Source of the DNA: Odontocerum albicorne | Lineage: Eukaryota > Arthropoda > Insecta > Trichoptera > Odontoceridae | Assembly (NCBI GenBank): GCA_949825065.1 | Contig: OX463842.1 | Location: 1,247,501 to 1,311,500, forward strand | Reading direction: 5' to 3' | Length of the DNA stretch: 64,000 nt | Shown here: positions 12,173 to 23,219 of the stretch, piece by piece | Layout: every line of letters begins with the position of its first letter | Position numbering within the stretch: position 1 is the first letter of the stretch | Program-made: the position numbers and the translations under genes | The notes under the pieces: model-generated | Seen by the model: only the letters and a program-made list of their open reading frames with translations | Told to the model about the DNA's origin: nothing | The model's database searches: none

Positions 12173-12947
12173 TATTGCTATGGTTGCTGAAAGTGAAGAG
12201 GAACTACAAGAGGCCTTAACAACTATGGAAAGCATTCTTCAAAATAACGACAGTATGAAGATAAATAAAGACAAAACAAAGCTGCTGACTGTAGGCCGAG
12301 CGCAACACCAGATGAGAATAGTGATGTCGGGTAAACCACTAAAGAACACCAAGGAGTTTGTCTACCTCGGGAGCAAAATAACATGGGACGGTCGGTCCAA
12401 GAGCGAGGTCGACAGCCGTATACATCAGGCTAGACTTGCATTTAATAAAAGGTCGAAAATAATAGAATCAAATAATATAGACCTAAAACTGAGAATACTC
12501 CTCATCAAGACCTATGTATGGAGTATCTTGATGTACGGCTGCGAGACATGGTGTCTATCCGAAAGAGATAGACGAAGACTAGAGGCTTTTGAGATGTGGT
12601 CCTATAGAAGACTATTAGGAATTTCCTGGAGAGACCGCATCACAAATGAAGAGGTTCTCCAACGAATCGAAGGAGGAAGGCACCTGCTCAGGATCCTGTC
12701 CGAAAGGCGTGCAAGATGGATCGGTCATATAATACGACAAGAGGGCCTCTTGCATGCCATAATGGAGGGTATGACCGAGGGGACAAACTCTAGGGGACGC
12801 CCACGCCGAGAGTACCTGGAGGACCTGTTGGTAGACGTGCGCTGCTCAACATATACAGACTTAAAAAGAGCCGCACAGGACAGGGGGGAATGGAGGAGAA
12901 GAGATCAAATTGCTGCAAACCAGTCTTAGGACTGCAACCACGGAAGG
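12173..12947 (+). mobile_element. 5'-truncated non-LTR retrotransposon, C-terminal third open
   Basis: An open frame (12180-12929, 249 codons, really open from 12173) encodes the RT thumb and tail of an RTE-like element. It starts just after where the YADD box would be (IAMVAESEEELQEAL), then KINKDKTKLLTVG, EFVYLGSKITWDGRS, ILMYGCETWCLSERDRRRL, EAFEMWSYRRLLGISWRDR and RRARWIGHIIRQEGLLHAI, ending RAAQDRGEWRRRDQIAANQS. It is flanked by an 8-bp direct repeat AAAAGTGA (12165-12172 and 12948-12955), so the 5' end is a genuine truncation at insertion. The first Met is internal and not a real start. The long undamaged frame suggests a fairly young insertion. The family differs from RTE-A at many positions. 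Confidence 0.9.
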
Positions 12948-12955
12948 AAAAGTGA

Positions 12956-13285
12956 ACCAAATATACTTTTAAATACGAAAACTCAATTAATTTTATGAAA
13001 TATTAAATAATAAAAAAAAATAGCCGGCATGTTAACTGTATTATATTTACACCAAAATAAAATTTAATTTTTTTAATAAAGTGGATTTCTACTTTGAATA
13101 TTTAATACGAGTACTATATATATATTATATTTTGATTTACTTTTGACTCCCACCATATTAAAACATTTACATTTTTCTTACGATATTTTCATGTCGTTTC
13201 AAAACACGACAAGAGAGAAGACATTTTCGTGTCAACAAAAAAGTTAATCCGAGAATCTATCGTTAAATTATACAAGCACGGTATG
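12956..13285. other. AT-rich spacer
   Basis: Nothing recognised; one TACGAGTA octamer at 13106-13113. Confidence 0.5.
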
Positions 13286-13625
13286 TTATAAAATGCAGAG
13301 ATGATAAGTGCAAACGTGGTCTGAATACCCAGCTAATCCCGGATGTCATCCTGCATCTTCGTCTCCTCTTTCTGGAGTTATGGGACCCATATTTCCCGGG
13401 GGCTACAGAGGAATTTATCCCAGGGAAGAAATGTCTTCCCCCGAAAAGGGAATTTTCGGTCTAAGGGGTTTGGGGGATGGGAATTCCCACAACTGTGGGA
13501 CACAAGGTTGAGACAATGGGGATGACGAATAACACCTCACACCCACAAAGGACAATTCTAGATTCTTAAATACCCACAATTCATAACCTGGGCAGGGAGA
13601 AGGCACGATTCCTCTGACGCATTAT
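13286..13625. other. GC-rich block of unknown origin
   Basis: Short overlapping frames are open on both strands (67, 60 and 63 codons), simply because the block is GC-rich. It contains nested near-palindromes: TTCCCGGGGG, GGGAATTCCCACAACTGTGG (includes GGGAATTCCC). No protein family is recognised and no copy exists elsewhere in the window. Could be part of a repeat not otherwise sampled here. Confidence 0.3.
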
Positions 13626-14558
13626 TTGTTACCTCTTTTCAGTTGTTTGTGTTTTGTATGTTTTTATTTACTTTGCGCACGCGAATTTTAAATGTCAAGC
13701 TTTATTTACATTATTCATTTTATAAGGTTACAAAAGCTGATGTGTTTTGTTTGAAATTTGAAAAGACTTATTTTATTCAGTTGTTTTTTTTACAATCAAA
13801 ATAACAAGCAACTGCATTTATAAACAACAACTTAAAAAAAAATCTAAGTCCACGAGCTTTGGATTGAGATGTATCTACGAGCTTTAGATTGAGATATAAC
13901 TGTTGTATATACGGGCTCTAGATATCTTCGTACACCAATTACGCACTATAATGTTCGCTAGGTTTCTGTAAGCACTATGATATGTCAATAACCCATATAA
14001 TTTTTTTAATTAAAGGTGACGAATTTTTTTGACTGTGTAAAGCGCTTTCTAAAGCTGCACAAGCCATACACCACCGATAACTACAACAAGAGGAAGACAA
14101 TTCTACGCCATAGGACCAGCAATGGCAAAAGCTGTATTATAGCACGCTTTCCTATTGAATTGATTTGGAACAATACATTTACACTACTACTAACAATTAC
14201 ACTAGACTGCGCCGGCAAGAACTGTTCTCAATAACATACGCAATAACGGGTCTTCCAGCCGGTATGCCTGTTGGAAGGGCCTTAACTCTTCTGAACGGGA
14301 CTGCTTCGGATATTGACATATTTCATATCACCAAAAGTAAATTTTCTTCTTAGATTGAGCGCGTTAGAAGGCACTCATCAACATACCTAAATGACTGTGA
14401 ATATATGTGTACAATATGTTTGTGTTTGTATACACTCGTTTGTATGCATATGCATTATTTTTTATAATTTTTTAACTTTTTTTTTTCCTCTACATATGTA
14501 AGTTTTCTTCTTTTTTAGTGTCTTGTATTTTCAAAGTAATTGGGCTAAGCTTGTTTTG

Positions 14559-14589
<31 letters not shown>

Positions 14590-15710
14590 AAAATAAAAAA
14601 TATTAAATGAAGAAGATATCGACCATACAGTTCAGCTAATCTATGGAAAAACATCTTAAAGATACAGATTTGATAGGTATAATGGATTTATGGCTATGAT
14701 ATTAATATGGCGTAGTGTGTGTCCTCATATAGATATATTTCATGTGTCGCTCGGTTCTTTCAGGAAAATTCTCTTGAATTGAGTGTAGTACTTGAAATAA
14801 TGTCATCTTTTTATATATTCTTACAGGCTACATTTTGTCATAGTGTTTTAGTGTAACATATACATTTTTACAATATTCTTTATAAGTCTTAAAACTTTGA
14901 ACTGTTTTAAACACGTTTTTTTTTGTACTTGTTATGTTTGGTCCTTGTACGAATTAGGGAAATCTGTAATGTTCAAAGGACCTGAAAAAATTAATTAATA
15001 TATGGAGTTTGACCTATGATATTCGTTTTTTTTCTTCTTATAAATCTTAAGTATCGGAAATTTTTCAATATGGAATAAAAAAATATCATCAATGGTCATT
15101 CCTGTGAAATGTTTCTGAAAAAAAATAAAAGGTTTTTTCAGAGTCGAAAAAAATAATGATGATAAATAGACTTGGAAAATTCTTCGAGAAATGGCCTCTT
15201 TTCACCTGGGGACTGTAATGATTTCCTCACTAAATAAATGGTTGAAAAGAAAATGTGTCCAGTAGTTAGTTCTTCTTACAGCAAATGTTATTTCCAATTC
15301 TCAGCAAGACAAGTAAAAATAAAGCCAACGCCTACATCAAAAAGTGACTTTAACTAAAATAATTGTATGCTGATTTTGTTAATTTATTTGTAAATTGAGC
15401 TCATTTTATTGAAAAATTGTTGCGTTCAATATTCACCCAGTTCTCATGAATTGAAGAATGCTCCATTTTATATTAATTGAACTCTGTGTTTAAGCACTGA
15501 ATTACTTTTTTCAATTGAATTTCACATTTGCTTTGTAAAGATGTAATATATTTATAACCCCGAACAAAAATTCTTGGTAAACATTGCTTTTTGGAGTTCA
15601 TCGTGTTACTATAAGTATTTACCATTTTGTTAAATGTTCATAAATACGAGTATATTGTAACTAAAGCAAAAGTTTCCTTAGTCCAGGCATTCAATTGTGA
15701 AAGACAAGTA
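13626..15710. other. AT-rich non-coding, nothing firm
   Basis: Two short frames (14016-14234 and 14165-14353) overlap in a slightly GC-richer patch, with no recognisable motif. A direct repeat of about 20 bp (CGAGCTTTGGATTGAGATGT / CGAGCTTTAGATTGAGATAT) lies at 13854-13898. Otherwise AT-rich with poly-A and poly-T runs. Confidence 0.4.
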
Positions 15711-15714
15711 TATA

Positions 15715-15783
15715 TTTATACCATCACGCCGTCTCCCTGTCGGGGTAGGCAGAGAGGAGTGAGCGCCAGACTTTCATGTCATG
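15715..15783 (-). mobile_element. LINE-B 3' end fragment
   Basis: On the minus strand this reads ATGAAAGTCTGGCGCTCACT, then CTCTCTGCCTACCCCGACAG, GGAGACGGCGTGATGG. It is the clearest nucleotide version of the LINE-B terminus, where the SAYP codons overlap CTGCCTACCCC. It is followed on the left by the tail and on the right by a CA microsatellite. Confidence 0.7.
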
Positions 15784-15856
15784 ACACACACACACATACG
15801 CACACACACACATATATAAACACGCACATACACACACGCACATGCACACACGCACA
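15784..15856. repeat. (CA)n microsatellite
   Basis: Imperfect CACACA run with ATA and CGCA interruptions. Confidence 0.9.
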
Positions 15857-15860
15857 TACG

Positions 15861-16187
15861 ATTTCTGTGCCTTTTTACATTTTCTGCCTTTACGCCAGAC
15901 AGTCCTTACGATTACTCTGCTTTTTTACATTTTCTGCCTTTACGCCAGACAGCACTTCCGATTACTCTGCCTTTTTACATTTTCTGCCTTTACGGCAGAC
16001 AGCACTTCCGATTACTCTGCCTTTTTACATTTTCTGCCTTTACGCCAGACAGCACTTCTGATTACTCTGCCTTTTTACATTTTCTGTCTTTACGGCATAC
16101 GGCACTTCCGATTACTCTGCCTTTTTACATTTTCTGCATTTACGCCAGACAGCACTTACGATTACTCTGCCTTTTTACATTTTCTTC
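15861..16187 (+). repeat. 50-bp tandem repeat array, about 6.5 units
   Basis: The unit runs from ATTACTCTGCCTTTTTACAT through TTTCTGCCTTTACGCCAGAC to AGCACTTCCG, exactly 50 bp, starting at 15861, 15911, 15961, 16011, 16061, 16111 and 16161 (last partial). Units differ at one to five positions. Because 50 is not a multiple of three, the overlapping 144- and 151-codon frames cycle through all three phases of the same DNA. They should not be taken as genes. Confidence 0.96.
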
Positions 16188-16280
16188 TTTCAAAATATCA
16201 TACGCTTGATCCAATTATACTTCCACTCACACTGGCACTGTCTAGAATTACATCAGTTGAATTATACATTTTTATATTGA

Positions 16281-16418
16281 CAAACCATGTTATTTAACAA
16301 CCTGTAATTAACAAACCGTGTTTTTTAACAACCTATAATTAACAAACCGTGTTTTTTAACAACCTGTAATTAACAAACCGTATTTTTTAACAACCTGTAA
16401 TTAACAAATTGTGTTTTA
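16281..16418 (+). repeat. 31-bp tandem repeat array, about 4.5 units
   Basis: Unit CAAACCGTGTTTTTTAACAA + CCTGTAATTAA, repeated with few changes and directly following the 50-bp array after about 90 bp. Confidence 0.95.
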
Positions 16419-16854
16419 CATATTTATTTTTTTGTTATTTCAGTTTCATTTTCTTTAAAAAAAAACGAGGTAATAATATAAATTGTTAAAAATATATTAA
16501 AAAACATCTTATTGGTCTATTTTGTACTTTTCTTTGCATTTTGATTGCCGTTTCAATCTGAATTTACATTTGTTTCGAGACGGGCTATAGTTTATCCACA
16601 CGCATTATTATTATCGTCATTGAAAATTGAGCGTATCTGGCCGGTGCCGGTGTTAGGCGCTATCTGCCATCTCTGAATCTTTCCCTTATGAAAAATCAAT
16701 GGGTTCATCCCGCATCTATGAAAAATCAATGGGTTCAATCAATGGGTTCATCATGCATTTCGACATCAACTAATACGAGTTTGTTACAAACAAAATGTTC
16801 GTGTCTTGTATAATGTTTTTATTTAGGTGACATTATTTCGATATTTAATAAATT
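16419..16854. other. Non-coding; short direct repeat
   Basis: TATGAAAAATCAATGGGTTC is present twice (about 16688 and 16718), followed by an extra AATCAATGGGTTCATC. Nothing else recognised. Confidence 0.55.
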
Positions 16855-17235
16855 TTTTTATTTATTTATTATTACACATGACAAGAAATATACATAATTT
16901 GCGAAAAATATTAAGCATGAAAAAATAAATCGACACTTCTTTCCGATTTTTGATTACACAAAAGCAAGACACCGTTGCACGTTCTCATCAACCTGACAAA
17001 CAGTGACACTCAATTACAACTGGAAACATCATGCGGAATCAAACTCTTCACACATCATCACTCCAGGAAGACCAAACTCTTTCATCCCATAATATACCGC
17101 ACACAATCATAAGAATAAAAATTAACACAAAAATATACAGAAACACAAATACAAAACAACGAAAATCAAAACAACAAGAAGAAACCCACACTGAAGAACC
17201 CACACAAATCTTTTCCACACGTCATAATCACATAA
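16855..17235 (-). mobile_element. Rep-X, copy 2
   Basis: Reverse complement of the 8265-8700 repeat. It begins on the plus strand with TATTATTACACATGACAAGA (the 3' end) and continues through TTCTTTCCGATTTTTGATTA and TCATCAACCTGACAAACAGT. The part corresponding to the KGNKPR reading is deleted between about 16900 and 16915. The 5' part (17130-17235) contains CAACAAGAAGAAACCCACAC, also present at 42920. Confidence 0.62.
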
Positions 17236-18700
17236 AGATATTTCCGGTTCAGCAGTTCTAAGATCAAGTTATGGATAAAGGGGCATATTACATTTGTTTT
17301 GACAATTATTTAGAAATACACATAAGATCCCAAACCATTATCTAATACTATTCAAGGGATCCTTCTCATACTCAGCCAGCAAATGCTGGAATGAGTTGCC
17401 TCAGGCCTTGAAGGAGTGGGTGAATAGTTGTACCTTCAGAGATACTCTAAAGTGTTGTCTTCTGGGTGGTTAATGGGTTTCTTAGTGGTTAATAGATCTC
17501 TTATTTGCTTTTTTTTTTCATTCTTATAATACTGCTTAACTATTTCAATGTATTGTGTCGTGGATTTTTTTATGTGTGAACATCATTTCCCATTTGTAAT
17601 TTATCATTTTACTTTTATAAAATTTGGACTCCTTTGAGGCTTTTCGTTTATTCGTTTTTGCTGACAGTTAACCTGAGGTGGTATATGTGGGTTTACTTTT
17701 TATTTCGTTTTCCAGACTTTAAGAAACCAGCTAGTCTCAATGTACCCCAAATGGACCGTATCTTGATTTCTTCAGTTTTCGTCGTATATTTTTCGTAAAT
17801 ACTTTATTTTTTATGAATATATATTTGTCAATTCAACAATTTTGTCCCAAATATTTATGTGAGAAAATATGTTGAAACATTGGGTGGGACTTACTTCTTA
17901 TTTTGCTATTAGTACGGAAAATTCGTGCTTGCATGTGCGACTGAGTCAACAGGCGCAGTCAAGTATTGTAAGAAACCTTTAAGGCTTATCTTTCTAGTAA
18001 TGCTGGATAGCTCACAGCTCCTCAAATGATTTTGACGACGTTTACAAGGAGACGAAGATTTTTTATACGCTCATAGAATTACGAGTATATTCAAGTGTGT
18101 TTTGTAGAAAGTAAAATAATGAAGACATACGAGTAGATAGACCGGACTAACTTATATACTCGTACTATAGTCATATTGCAGATTTATATAGTCATGTTGC
18201 AGATAGACACAAAACTCACTTACATAGTGATATTGCAGATATTTTTTCTGTACCTTCTTTACCGTGAGTGAGTTACATACACTCTGTGGACTCCAAATAC
18301 AAACATTGCTTTCTAGTTTACTGCAAATTAATGAATACAAGACTTTGAATCAATGAACTAATATTTTGAGTACTGTTTGGCTTTGAAAGGAATTCTCATA
18401 CATTGAAATGTTAGATATTTGACGCAATACACGCATGTTTTTATCCCCCTTTTTTAATACGCAAACTTTTTCCATGTAGATGAAAATTTTGTTATTGACT
18501 GATTGGCAAAATAATATTAAGTGCACGGCTGATCTTGTTCCCCATACCAACGTGACTTACAATGTATTTTTCTATCTTACTGTTAAATTAAAATTTAGAT
18601 AACGTCAATCATTAATTCAAGTTGAATATTCTGAATGAATTTGTACAGAAAATTTCAGTAAAATGACTTAAAGCATTTTTTTCACTATCTGAAAAAAAAA
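17236..18700. other. Non-coding with a trace of LINE tail at 17370-17495
   Basis: At 17370-17495 (+) the reading YSASKCWNELPQALKEWVNS and CTFRDTLKCCLLGG resembles the WN.LP..L......FK..L end of CR1/Jockey-type ORFs, but it is short and isolated. The remainder is AT-rich. Three TACGAGTA octamers cluster at 18080, 18128 and 18157 (last inverted), and a GCAGATATTT/GCAGATTTATA-type short repeat occurs at 18178-18240. Confidence 0.4.
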
Positions 18701-18704
18701 ATTA

Positions 18705-18955
18705 ACAGCGGGATGACCCATCCCTCAACACCTAAGCCGCGGTCGCTTTAATGAGCCCCGCGGAAGCAGAACAATAAAAAAGGGGGCGCCTCCCCAGCCC
18801 AGCCCCGGCCACTGATGAGCCGCGCTGGGCCCCACCGTCTCGTGAGGCATGCGAAACCTCAATTTGCGGCATTGAGTGTCTTAGCAATGCGACCCCTACA
18901 CCCTCGATTCAGCCCCCGCTAGCGGACACCTTCGTCCGGGCTGTTTCATCCCTTA
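18705..18955. other. GC-rich island, probably retroelement-derived
   Basis: A 250-bp block of much higher GC than its flanks (GGGGGCGCCTCCCCAGCCCA, GAGCCGCGCTGGGCCCCACC, GTCTCGTGAGGCATGCG). Read on the minus strand it resembles the GC-rich untranslated leader or trailer of an insect non-LTR element, but no coding part is attached and no second copy occurs here. Class uncertain. Confidence 0.35.
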
Positions 18956-19309
18956 AAACTTTCTCTTTCTTCTTCGATATAAATGAAAACATAACCATCT
19001 AATTATTAATTGTGTTAGCATCTAATTATTAATTTCAGATTTGATTATAGTTTTATTTAATATTAAAAATGTTGAGTTTTTTAATATACGAACGAACATA
19101 ACTATAACACATAGATCAATAAGTCCCGGGTCTAACCAACAGATGGCGCCTCTCATAACAAATCCATACCATTCTCAGTTAGTACCAGCCTTTAGAAGTT
19201 ACGTGTCAAACTTTCATTACATTCCGACATTGTGCTACATACTTGAACGAATTATTTTCTTCCAATATTGATGGACATAAGTAATTTATAACCTTCTTAA
19301 AATAAAGAA
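18956..19309. other. AT-rich spacer
   Basis: Nothing recognised. A direct repeat CATCTAATTATTAATT occurs at 18996 and 19019. Confidence 0.45.
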
Positions 19310-19785
19310 TTTCACGCTAAAATGGTTTGGTCGTGCGGAACAAATAAATGAAGAAATATTAACAAAACATATATACATTTCATCACATGGGAAAGAAAGG
19401 CAAGTGAGAGAAAGACCAAGAAGGTAATTGTATTACGATTTAATTGTAAACAGTTTACCATGGCGGGCTTATTGTCATGTGGCAATATCTTCCAGCCAAC
19501 CAGAGAGATTTTAAAGAGGTATTAAATGAAAATCAACTGAAATCTTTTGTAAAAATCTGTTTTCCAACGGGAATCGAACCCGCAAACTCCGGGTTGGGAG
19601 ACCAGCATCCTACCACGGAGGTAAATAATTTTCTGAGAGAAGAAAATGTAGAAAGCCAGATAAATCGTAGACGTTGTCTGACAAGGTTTATGGATGTAGA
19701 AGATACTAAGTATATGTGTCGAGATAGGAAAGCCTGGAGCTATGTTCTTTCTACCTACCTCTACATGGATATTGGTGATGGTGTG
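19310..19785 (+). mobile_element. LINE-B C-terminal end, split by a SINE
   Basis: Left part (19310-19432) reads LKWFGRAEQINEEILTKHIY then SSHGKERQVRERPRR, the usual 'WFGH.ER...R..K.IY' to 'GR.RPRR' tail. Right part (19635-19785) continues with REENVESQINRRRCLTRFMD, VEDTKYMCRDRKAWSYVLST. Together this is the last about 110 residues of a non-LTR ORF, with the SINE-1 copy between them and LINE-C abutting the 3' end. The frame is interrupted, so the copy is dead. Confidence 0.8.
19450..19622 (-). mobile_element. SINE-1 (tRNA-derived), nearly complete
   Basis: Minus-strand SINE. The tRNA-like head is at 19560-19622: on the minus strand ACCTCCGTGGTAGGATGCTG (A-box region), then GGGTTCGATTCCC at the B box. 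The body carries an AAAGATTTCAGTTGATTTTC stretch, and the tail matches LINE-D (GGAAGATATTGCCACATG). It is inserted in LINE-B. Confidence 0.8.
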
Positions 19786-19796
19786 TATGTAAATGT

Positions 19797-19963
19797 CATC
19801 ATCATAATCATCATTATCAACCAGGGTCGATCCACTGCTGGATGAAGGTCTCCCCAAGTTGACCCCAAATAGTTCGGTTTTTTGCTCGTTGATGCCATGT
19901 GATGCTGCCATGTTTCCTGATTTCATCTATCCAGCGTACCTTCGGTCTTCTTCTGGGCCTCTT
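19797..19963 (-). mobile_element. LINE-C 3' end, 5'-truncated insertion
   Basis: On the minus strand this reads RRRPKVRWIDEIRKHGSITW then HQRAKNRTIWGQLGETFIQQ, WIDPG, stop, then (ATG)n-type triplets. It is bordered by a perfect 11-bp duplication TATGTAAATGT (19786-19796 and 19964-19974), so this is a discrete insertion into the terminus of the LINE-B copy. The short frame has no stop before the natural one. Confidence 0.88.
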
Positions 19964-19974
19964 TATGTAAATGT

Positions 19975-20449
19975 TAACTAATATATTTTTTGGTTTTTTT
20001 TTCCTGGATTATTTAAACAATTTTAAGTATTTAAGATTAGCTGGTTGGTTAGAAGAAATTACTGTATATCAATTAACCTGCCAGATGTACCATGTTTAAC
20101 CATGTACAAAAAAAACATATGTTGTAAAGAAAACCGAACCCACACCACACAATTTTTTGGTAACATTAAAATATTGATAATACACATATCAATGTATTTA
20201 TTTCAATCTTTATTGTGTATTGTTTATTATTGCGTGTATATAGCCAAATGGTACTCCCTGCCAACCTATCACACAATTGTACAAAGTTTTGAGTAAAAGG
20301 TACGAAATTCACAGAATTGATATAGAAAAAAATATATTCAATACGAAAAAAATTCTCCTCCAAAAGTTTGTTTTCAAAATGTTTGCCAGAGATTTATTTT
20401 TAACCTGAGAAACTATGATAATTTGAAATCACATTAAAAAAAAAATGAT
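19975..20449. other. AT-rich non-coding, nothing recognised
   Basis: No coding signal or shared repeat. Confidence 0.45.
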
Positions 20450-20800
20450 TGGTTGAATGTGACAAATAGATGCCAAATTCACACAATATCGCTATTGTAT
20501 AATATCATTAACAAATCCACCTCCCTCTCCACCCTCGCTGAAAACATTCAGCGTTTTTTCGATCATAAACTTGCGTTACGCTCAATCAAATTGTTTATTG
20601 ACTCCCAGTTAACCGTTTTTTTATGCGATCCTTTGCTACCCATCCAGTGAGACTCTGGAACCAGTTATCAATTTATGTAAACCCGCTCCGTCATTGGCAT
20701 ATTTTAAAAAGCGTCAGAAAACGCACGGAATTTCAAATCAGTACTTAAACGTGTTTCATTCTCATTTTTTCTTTCTTCCTTAACATATATTATATTTGAT
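20450..20800 (+). mobile_element. LINE-D 3' region, decayed
   Basis: Parallels 1196-1540 and 32720-33050: TTGGTTGAATGTGACAAATAG, LSTLAENIQRFFDHKLALRS, then QLTVFLCDPLLPIQ.DSGTSYQ-like sequence. About 70 percent nucleotide identity by eye, with stops. The characteristic GGTTAGTTGGAAG tail is missing. Confidence 0.62.
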
Positions 20801-21445
20801 TAATGATATTTGATTTGATTTAGAAATATATTAAAATGTACTTCTTTTACACATAAATAACGTTTATTTCTTAAAAGAAACCGTTTGTTTCATCTGTCAA
20901 AATTGATCGAGAGTTTTTTTATCTTTTTTAAGTGAGTTAGATATTTTACTTTGATCGTTGTTACAAAATTGACACCTCTTGCACATGAACCCTTTAACAT
21001 GCCCGAATAACTGAGTAGGATACAATCAAGAATATGCCCGAGAAACGATATTCTTCTTGGTATAATTAATTGAGTTTTTGGGTTTAGAGCAATTTCAGCA
21101 GGCACGGAATTCGCGTTAGGTCATTGCATGTGTAAGCATTTTTAATGCACGTAAATGTGCAATGCCCACACATACTTGGCGCACGCGACTATTATTACCA
21201 GATAAACTCTTTTACAAAATAAGGCCACATTTTTAATTACTTTGGGTACCATTTAGAATCGAACTCAAAATTAAAAATTGTAATGTCAGCGTCGTACCAA
21301 CAAGTACACGAAAGTCTTCTGCCTATAGGTGTTAAATGATTAAGGGAACTCTCTTGTGAAATCGGCCACTCAATGGTTCAAGCCAAAAAAAAACGTATTG
21401 TAATACACTTTCACTGTATGCAATACAATAACGAACCAAACATTA
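20801..21445. other. Non-coding
   Basis: AT-rich. A weak tRNA-like minus-strand stretch (GAGTTCGATTCTAAATGGTA) at 21244-21263 may be another SINE head, but this is not secure. Confidence 0.35.
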
Positions 21446-21449
21446 ATAT

Positions 21450-21583
21450 TTTATGAGGTCTTAGTTGAACACCAGACGGGAAACATTTTAAAAAAAATTC
21501 AAGGGGTTTTCAACGGGGATCGAATCTACAACTCCCGGATTGAAAGGCTTGAGTATTACAAACTGGCCACAAAGGTCGCCTGT
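21450..21583 (-). mobile_element. SINE-1, degraded
   Basis: Minus-strand B-box-like segment GTAGATTCGATCCCCGTTGA (21517-21536) and A-box-like GGCCAGTTTGTAATACTCAA. The tail is shortened (AAAATGTTTCCCGTCTGGTG). Confidence 0.6.
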
Positions 21584-21659
21584 TCTTGCCAAAATTATAA
21601 AGTTTCATGTTACGTGTTTTTTTTTTGTTATCCAGCATCCATATCAAATATTTTTTTGT

Positions 21660-21880
21660 TATTAATAGAATTGATCAAATGGACCAGATTTTGAAAGAGG
21701 GCAAATTAAGAAGTATGAATAATAAAATATTGCGCTTGACGAGATGTATGATTGTGGAGGAGTCGGAAGCTGTGGACTTGGAAAGAATATTTTGGAGATC
21801 TGTTATCCCAACCTACCTCGCAAGGGATACGGCGAGATTACATGTATGTATTATTAGTTTTCGGACTATGGAGGGCACCC
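21660..21880 (+). mobile_element. LINE-B C-terminal fragment
   Basis: Reads IDQMDQILKEGKLRSMNNKI, then RLTRCMIVEESEAVDLERIF, WRSVIPTYLARDTARLHVC: the DQ...L..G..RS..N....R.M...E.......R..WRS..PTY consensus of LINE-B. The nearly open frame spans 21607-21897, but its first residues lie outside the element. Confidence 0.72.
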
Positions 21881-21991
21881 ATTGTCAAATATACTAAAAA
21901 CGTGTTTTTGAACATATTACATTCAAACGAGATATGCAGAAAGGAGAGAGCGCCAAACTTTCCTATCACAACACATATATTTCGTTTCTTT

Positions 21992-21996
<5 letters not shown>

Positions 21997-22040
<44 letters not shown>
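21997..22040. repeat. (AT)n microsatellite
   Basis: About 22 uninterrupted AT dinucleotides. Confidence 0.97.
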
Positions 22041-22043
<3 letters not shown>

Positions 22044-22553
22044 ATACTCCTTTTTTAAAGATAGTAGTTCGATACTTTACTTCGACATTTAAACATAAAT
22101 ACTATTTGTATATTTAATTTTCAAGAGAACGTTCGCTAGCTTTATACTTTCAAGAGAACATACACTTTACTATATCAATTAAAATATTTTAATTAAGTAC
22201 TCTATAGCAAGTTACAAGTAGCTTTATAACTGGAAGAGTTGAAAACTAAAATAGGGAGATTTTTAAGTGCCACAACCCTCAGACCTCAGCGGTGTTCTCT
22301 ATGAGACCAAGGTGACCGCAAGAGCTCTGCCCTGGACTACCGGAGTTGTTAAACAGTGTGGCTGGGCAACCCATACAAACCCACTTACACCAGGTGAAGA
22401 GCAATCAAATAACTTGTCCAGCCACCACATCGCCAGGGAACAAACAGGGCGCTTAGGGAATATTTTATTAACTTCGGTTTTTGAAAATCTTTGGAGATTC
22501 AGAAGTACTAGGATTTCGTTAAAACGAAACAATTTATCATTATGACTTTTTTT
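22041..22553. other. Non-coding; complex block 22266-22480
   Basis: The block CAACCCTCAGACCTCAGCGG to GCCAGGGAACAAACAGGGCG is GC-richer and open on both strands (92 and 77 codons). It has no recognisable protein motif and no second copy here. Unexplained. Confidence 0.3.
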
Positions 22554-22554
22554 C

Positions 22555-22735
22555 GACTTACGTAGTCTAGCTAGTAAAGTATTTGTATTCTAGGCAGTAG
22601 ATTGTGGATTCGATTCCCGTTGGAATCCATTTTTTTAATAGATTATCAGTCTGGTTGCACTACAGGTCTCGAACATCTTGCTTCAGGTTTGTTGGAAGAG
22701 GTAGCGGCATGGCAATAAGTATTAATGAAATAAAT
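22555..22735 (+). mobile_element. SINE-1
   Basis: tRNA-like head ending in GGATTCGATTCCCGTTGGAA (B box at about 22607-22620) and a T-rich link, then AGATTATCAGTCTGGTTGCA. The tail TTGTTGGAAGAGGTAGCGGC, ATGGCAATAAGTATTAATG corresponds to the LINE-D tail. Confidence 0.72.
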
Positions 22736-22779
22736 ATACAATGCAAATGGGAGTGAAATGAATGCGTTGTAGAGAAAGA

Positions 22780-22985
22780 CTTAGAAAAGTATGATTGGGA
22801 TCAAGTAAATGATATTTAAAAAGGAGAAAACGTAGAAAGTTAGAGAAATGGTAAGGCTTGTATGATTAGGTGTTTGATTGTAGTGTTGAGGCTAAGGGTG
22901 TGTGTTGTGAAAGCAAACTCCGAAACTCTGACGTCTTTGCCTATCTCAACCGGGAAACGGTGTTATGCTACTCGTATTTATGTGT
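22780..22985 (+). mobile_element. LINE-B 3' end fragment, decayed
   Basis: Nucleotide match to the LINE-B end: GTAGAAAGTTAGAGAAATGG, TGTATGATTAGGTGTTTGAT, then TTTGCCTATCTCAACCGGGA, AACGGTGTTATGC. Out-of-frame stops throughout. Confidence 0.55.
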
Positions 22986-23210
22986 ATTCGTTAAAAGAGA
23001 TCGTGTAGCGAAATGAAATTTTTGGCAACATAATTAAACCAGCTAATGAAAATTTGTTTTTCTCGACACATCATACATACTCGTAAAATTAATGACAGCT
23101 AAACACGATTACATCGCATGTAAACATTCCATTTTTTGTGCGTTTTTTTACACCATCCGCTAATATTTGATTTATGGTCAATGCATAACTTAAATAGAAT
23201 CCTTTTTTTT
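22986..23210. other. AT-rich spacer
   Basis: Nothing recognised; TACTCGTA at 23078-23085. Confidence 0.45.
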
Positions 23211-23219
23211 AATGTAATC

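Noticed and set aside
14016..14353. Two overlapping small frames possibly of one broken gene
   Set aside because: No recognisable motif, no repeat partner, and the joined reading is not convincing.
15627..16297. Overlapping 144- and 151-codon frames with repeated FYIFCLYARQ motif
   Set aside because: Produced by the 50-bp tandem array, whose unit length makes all three phases equivalent; no start context or non-repeat domain.
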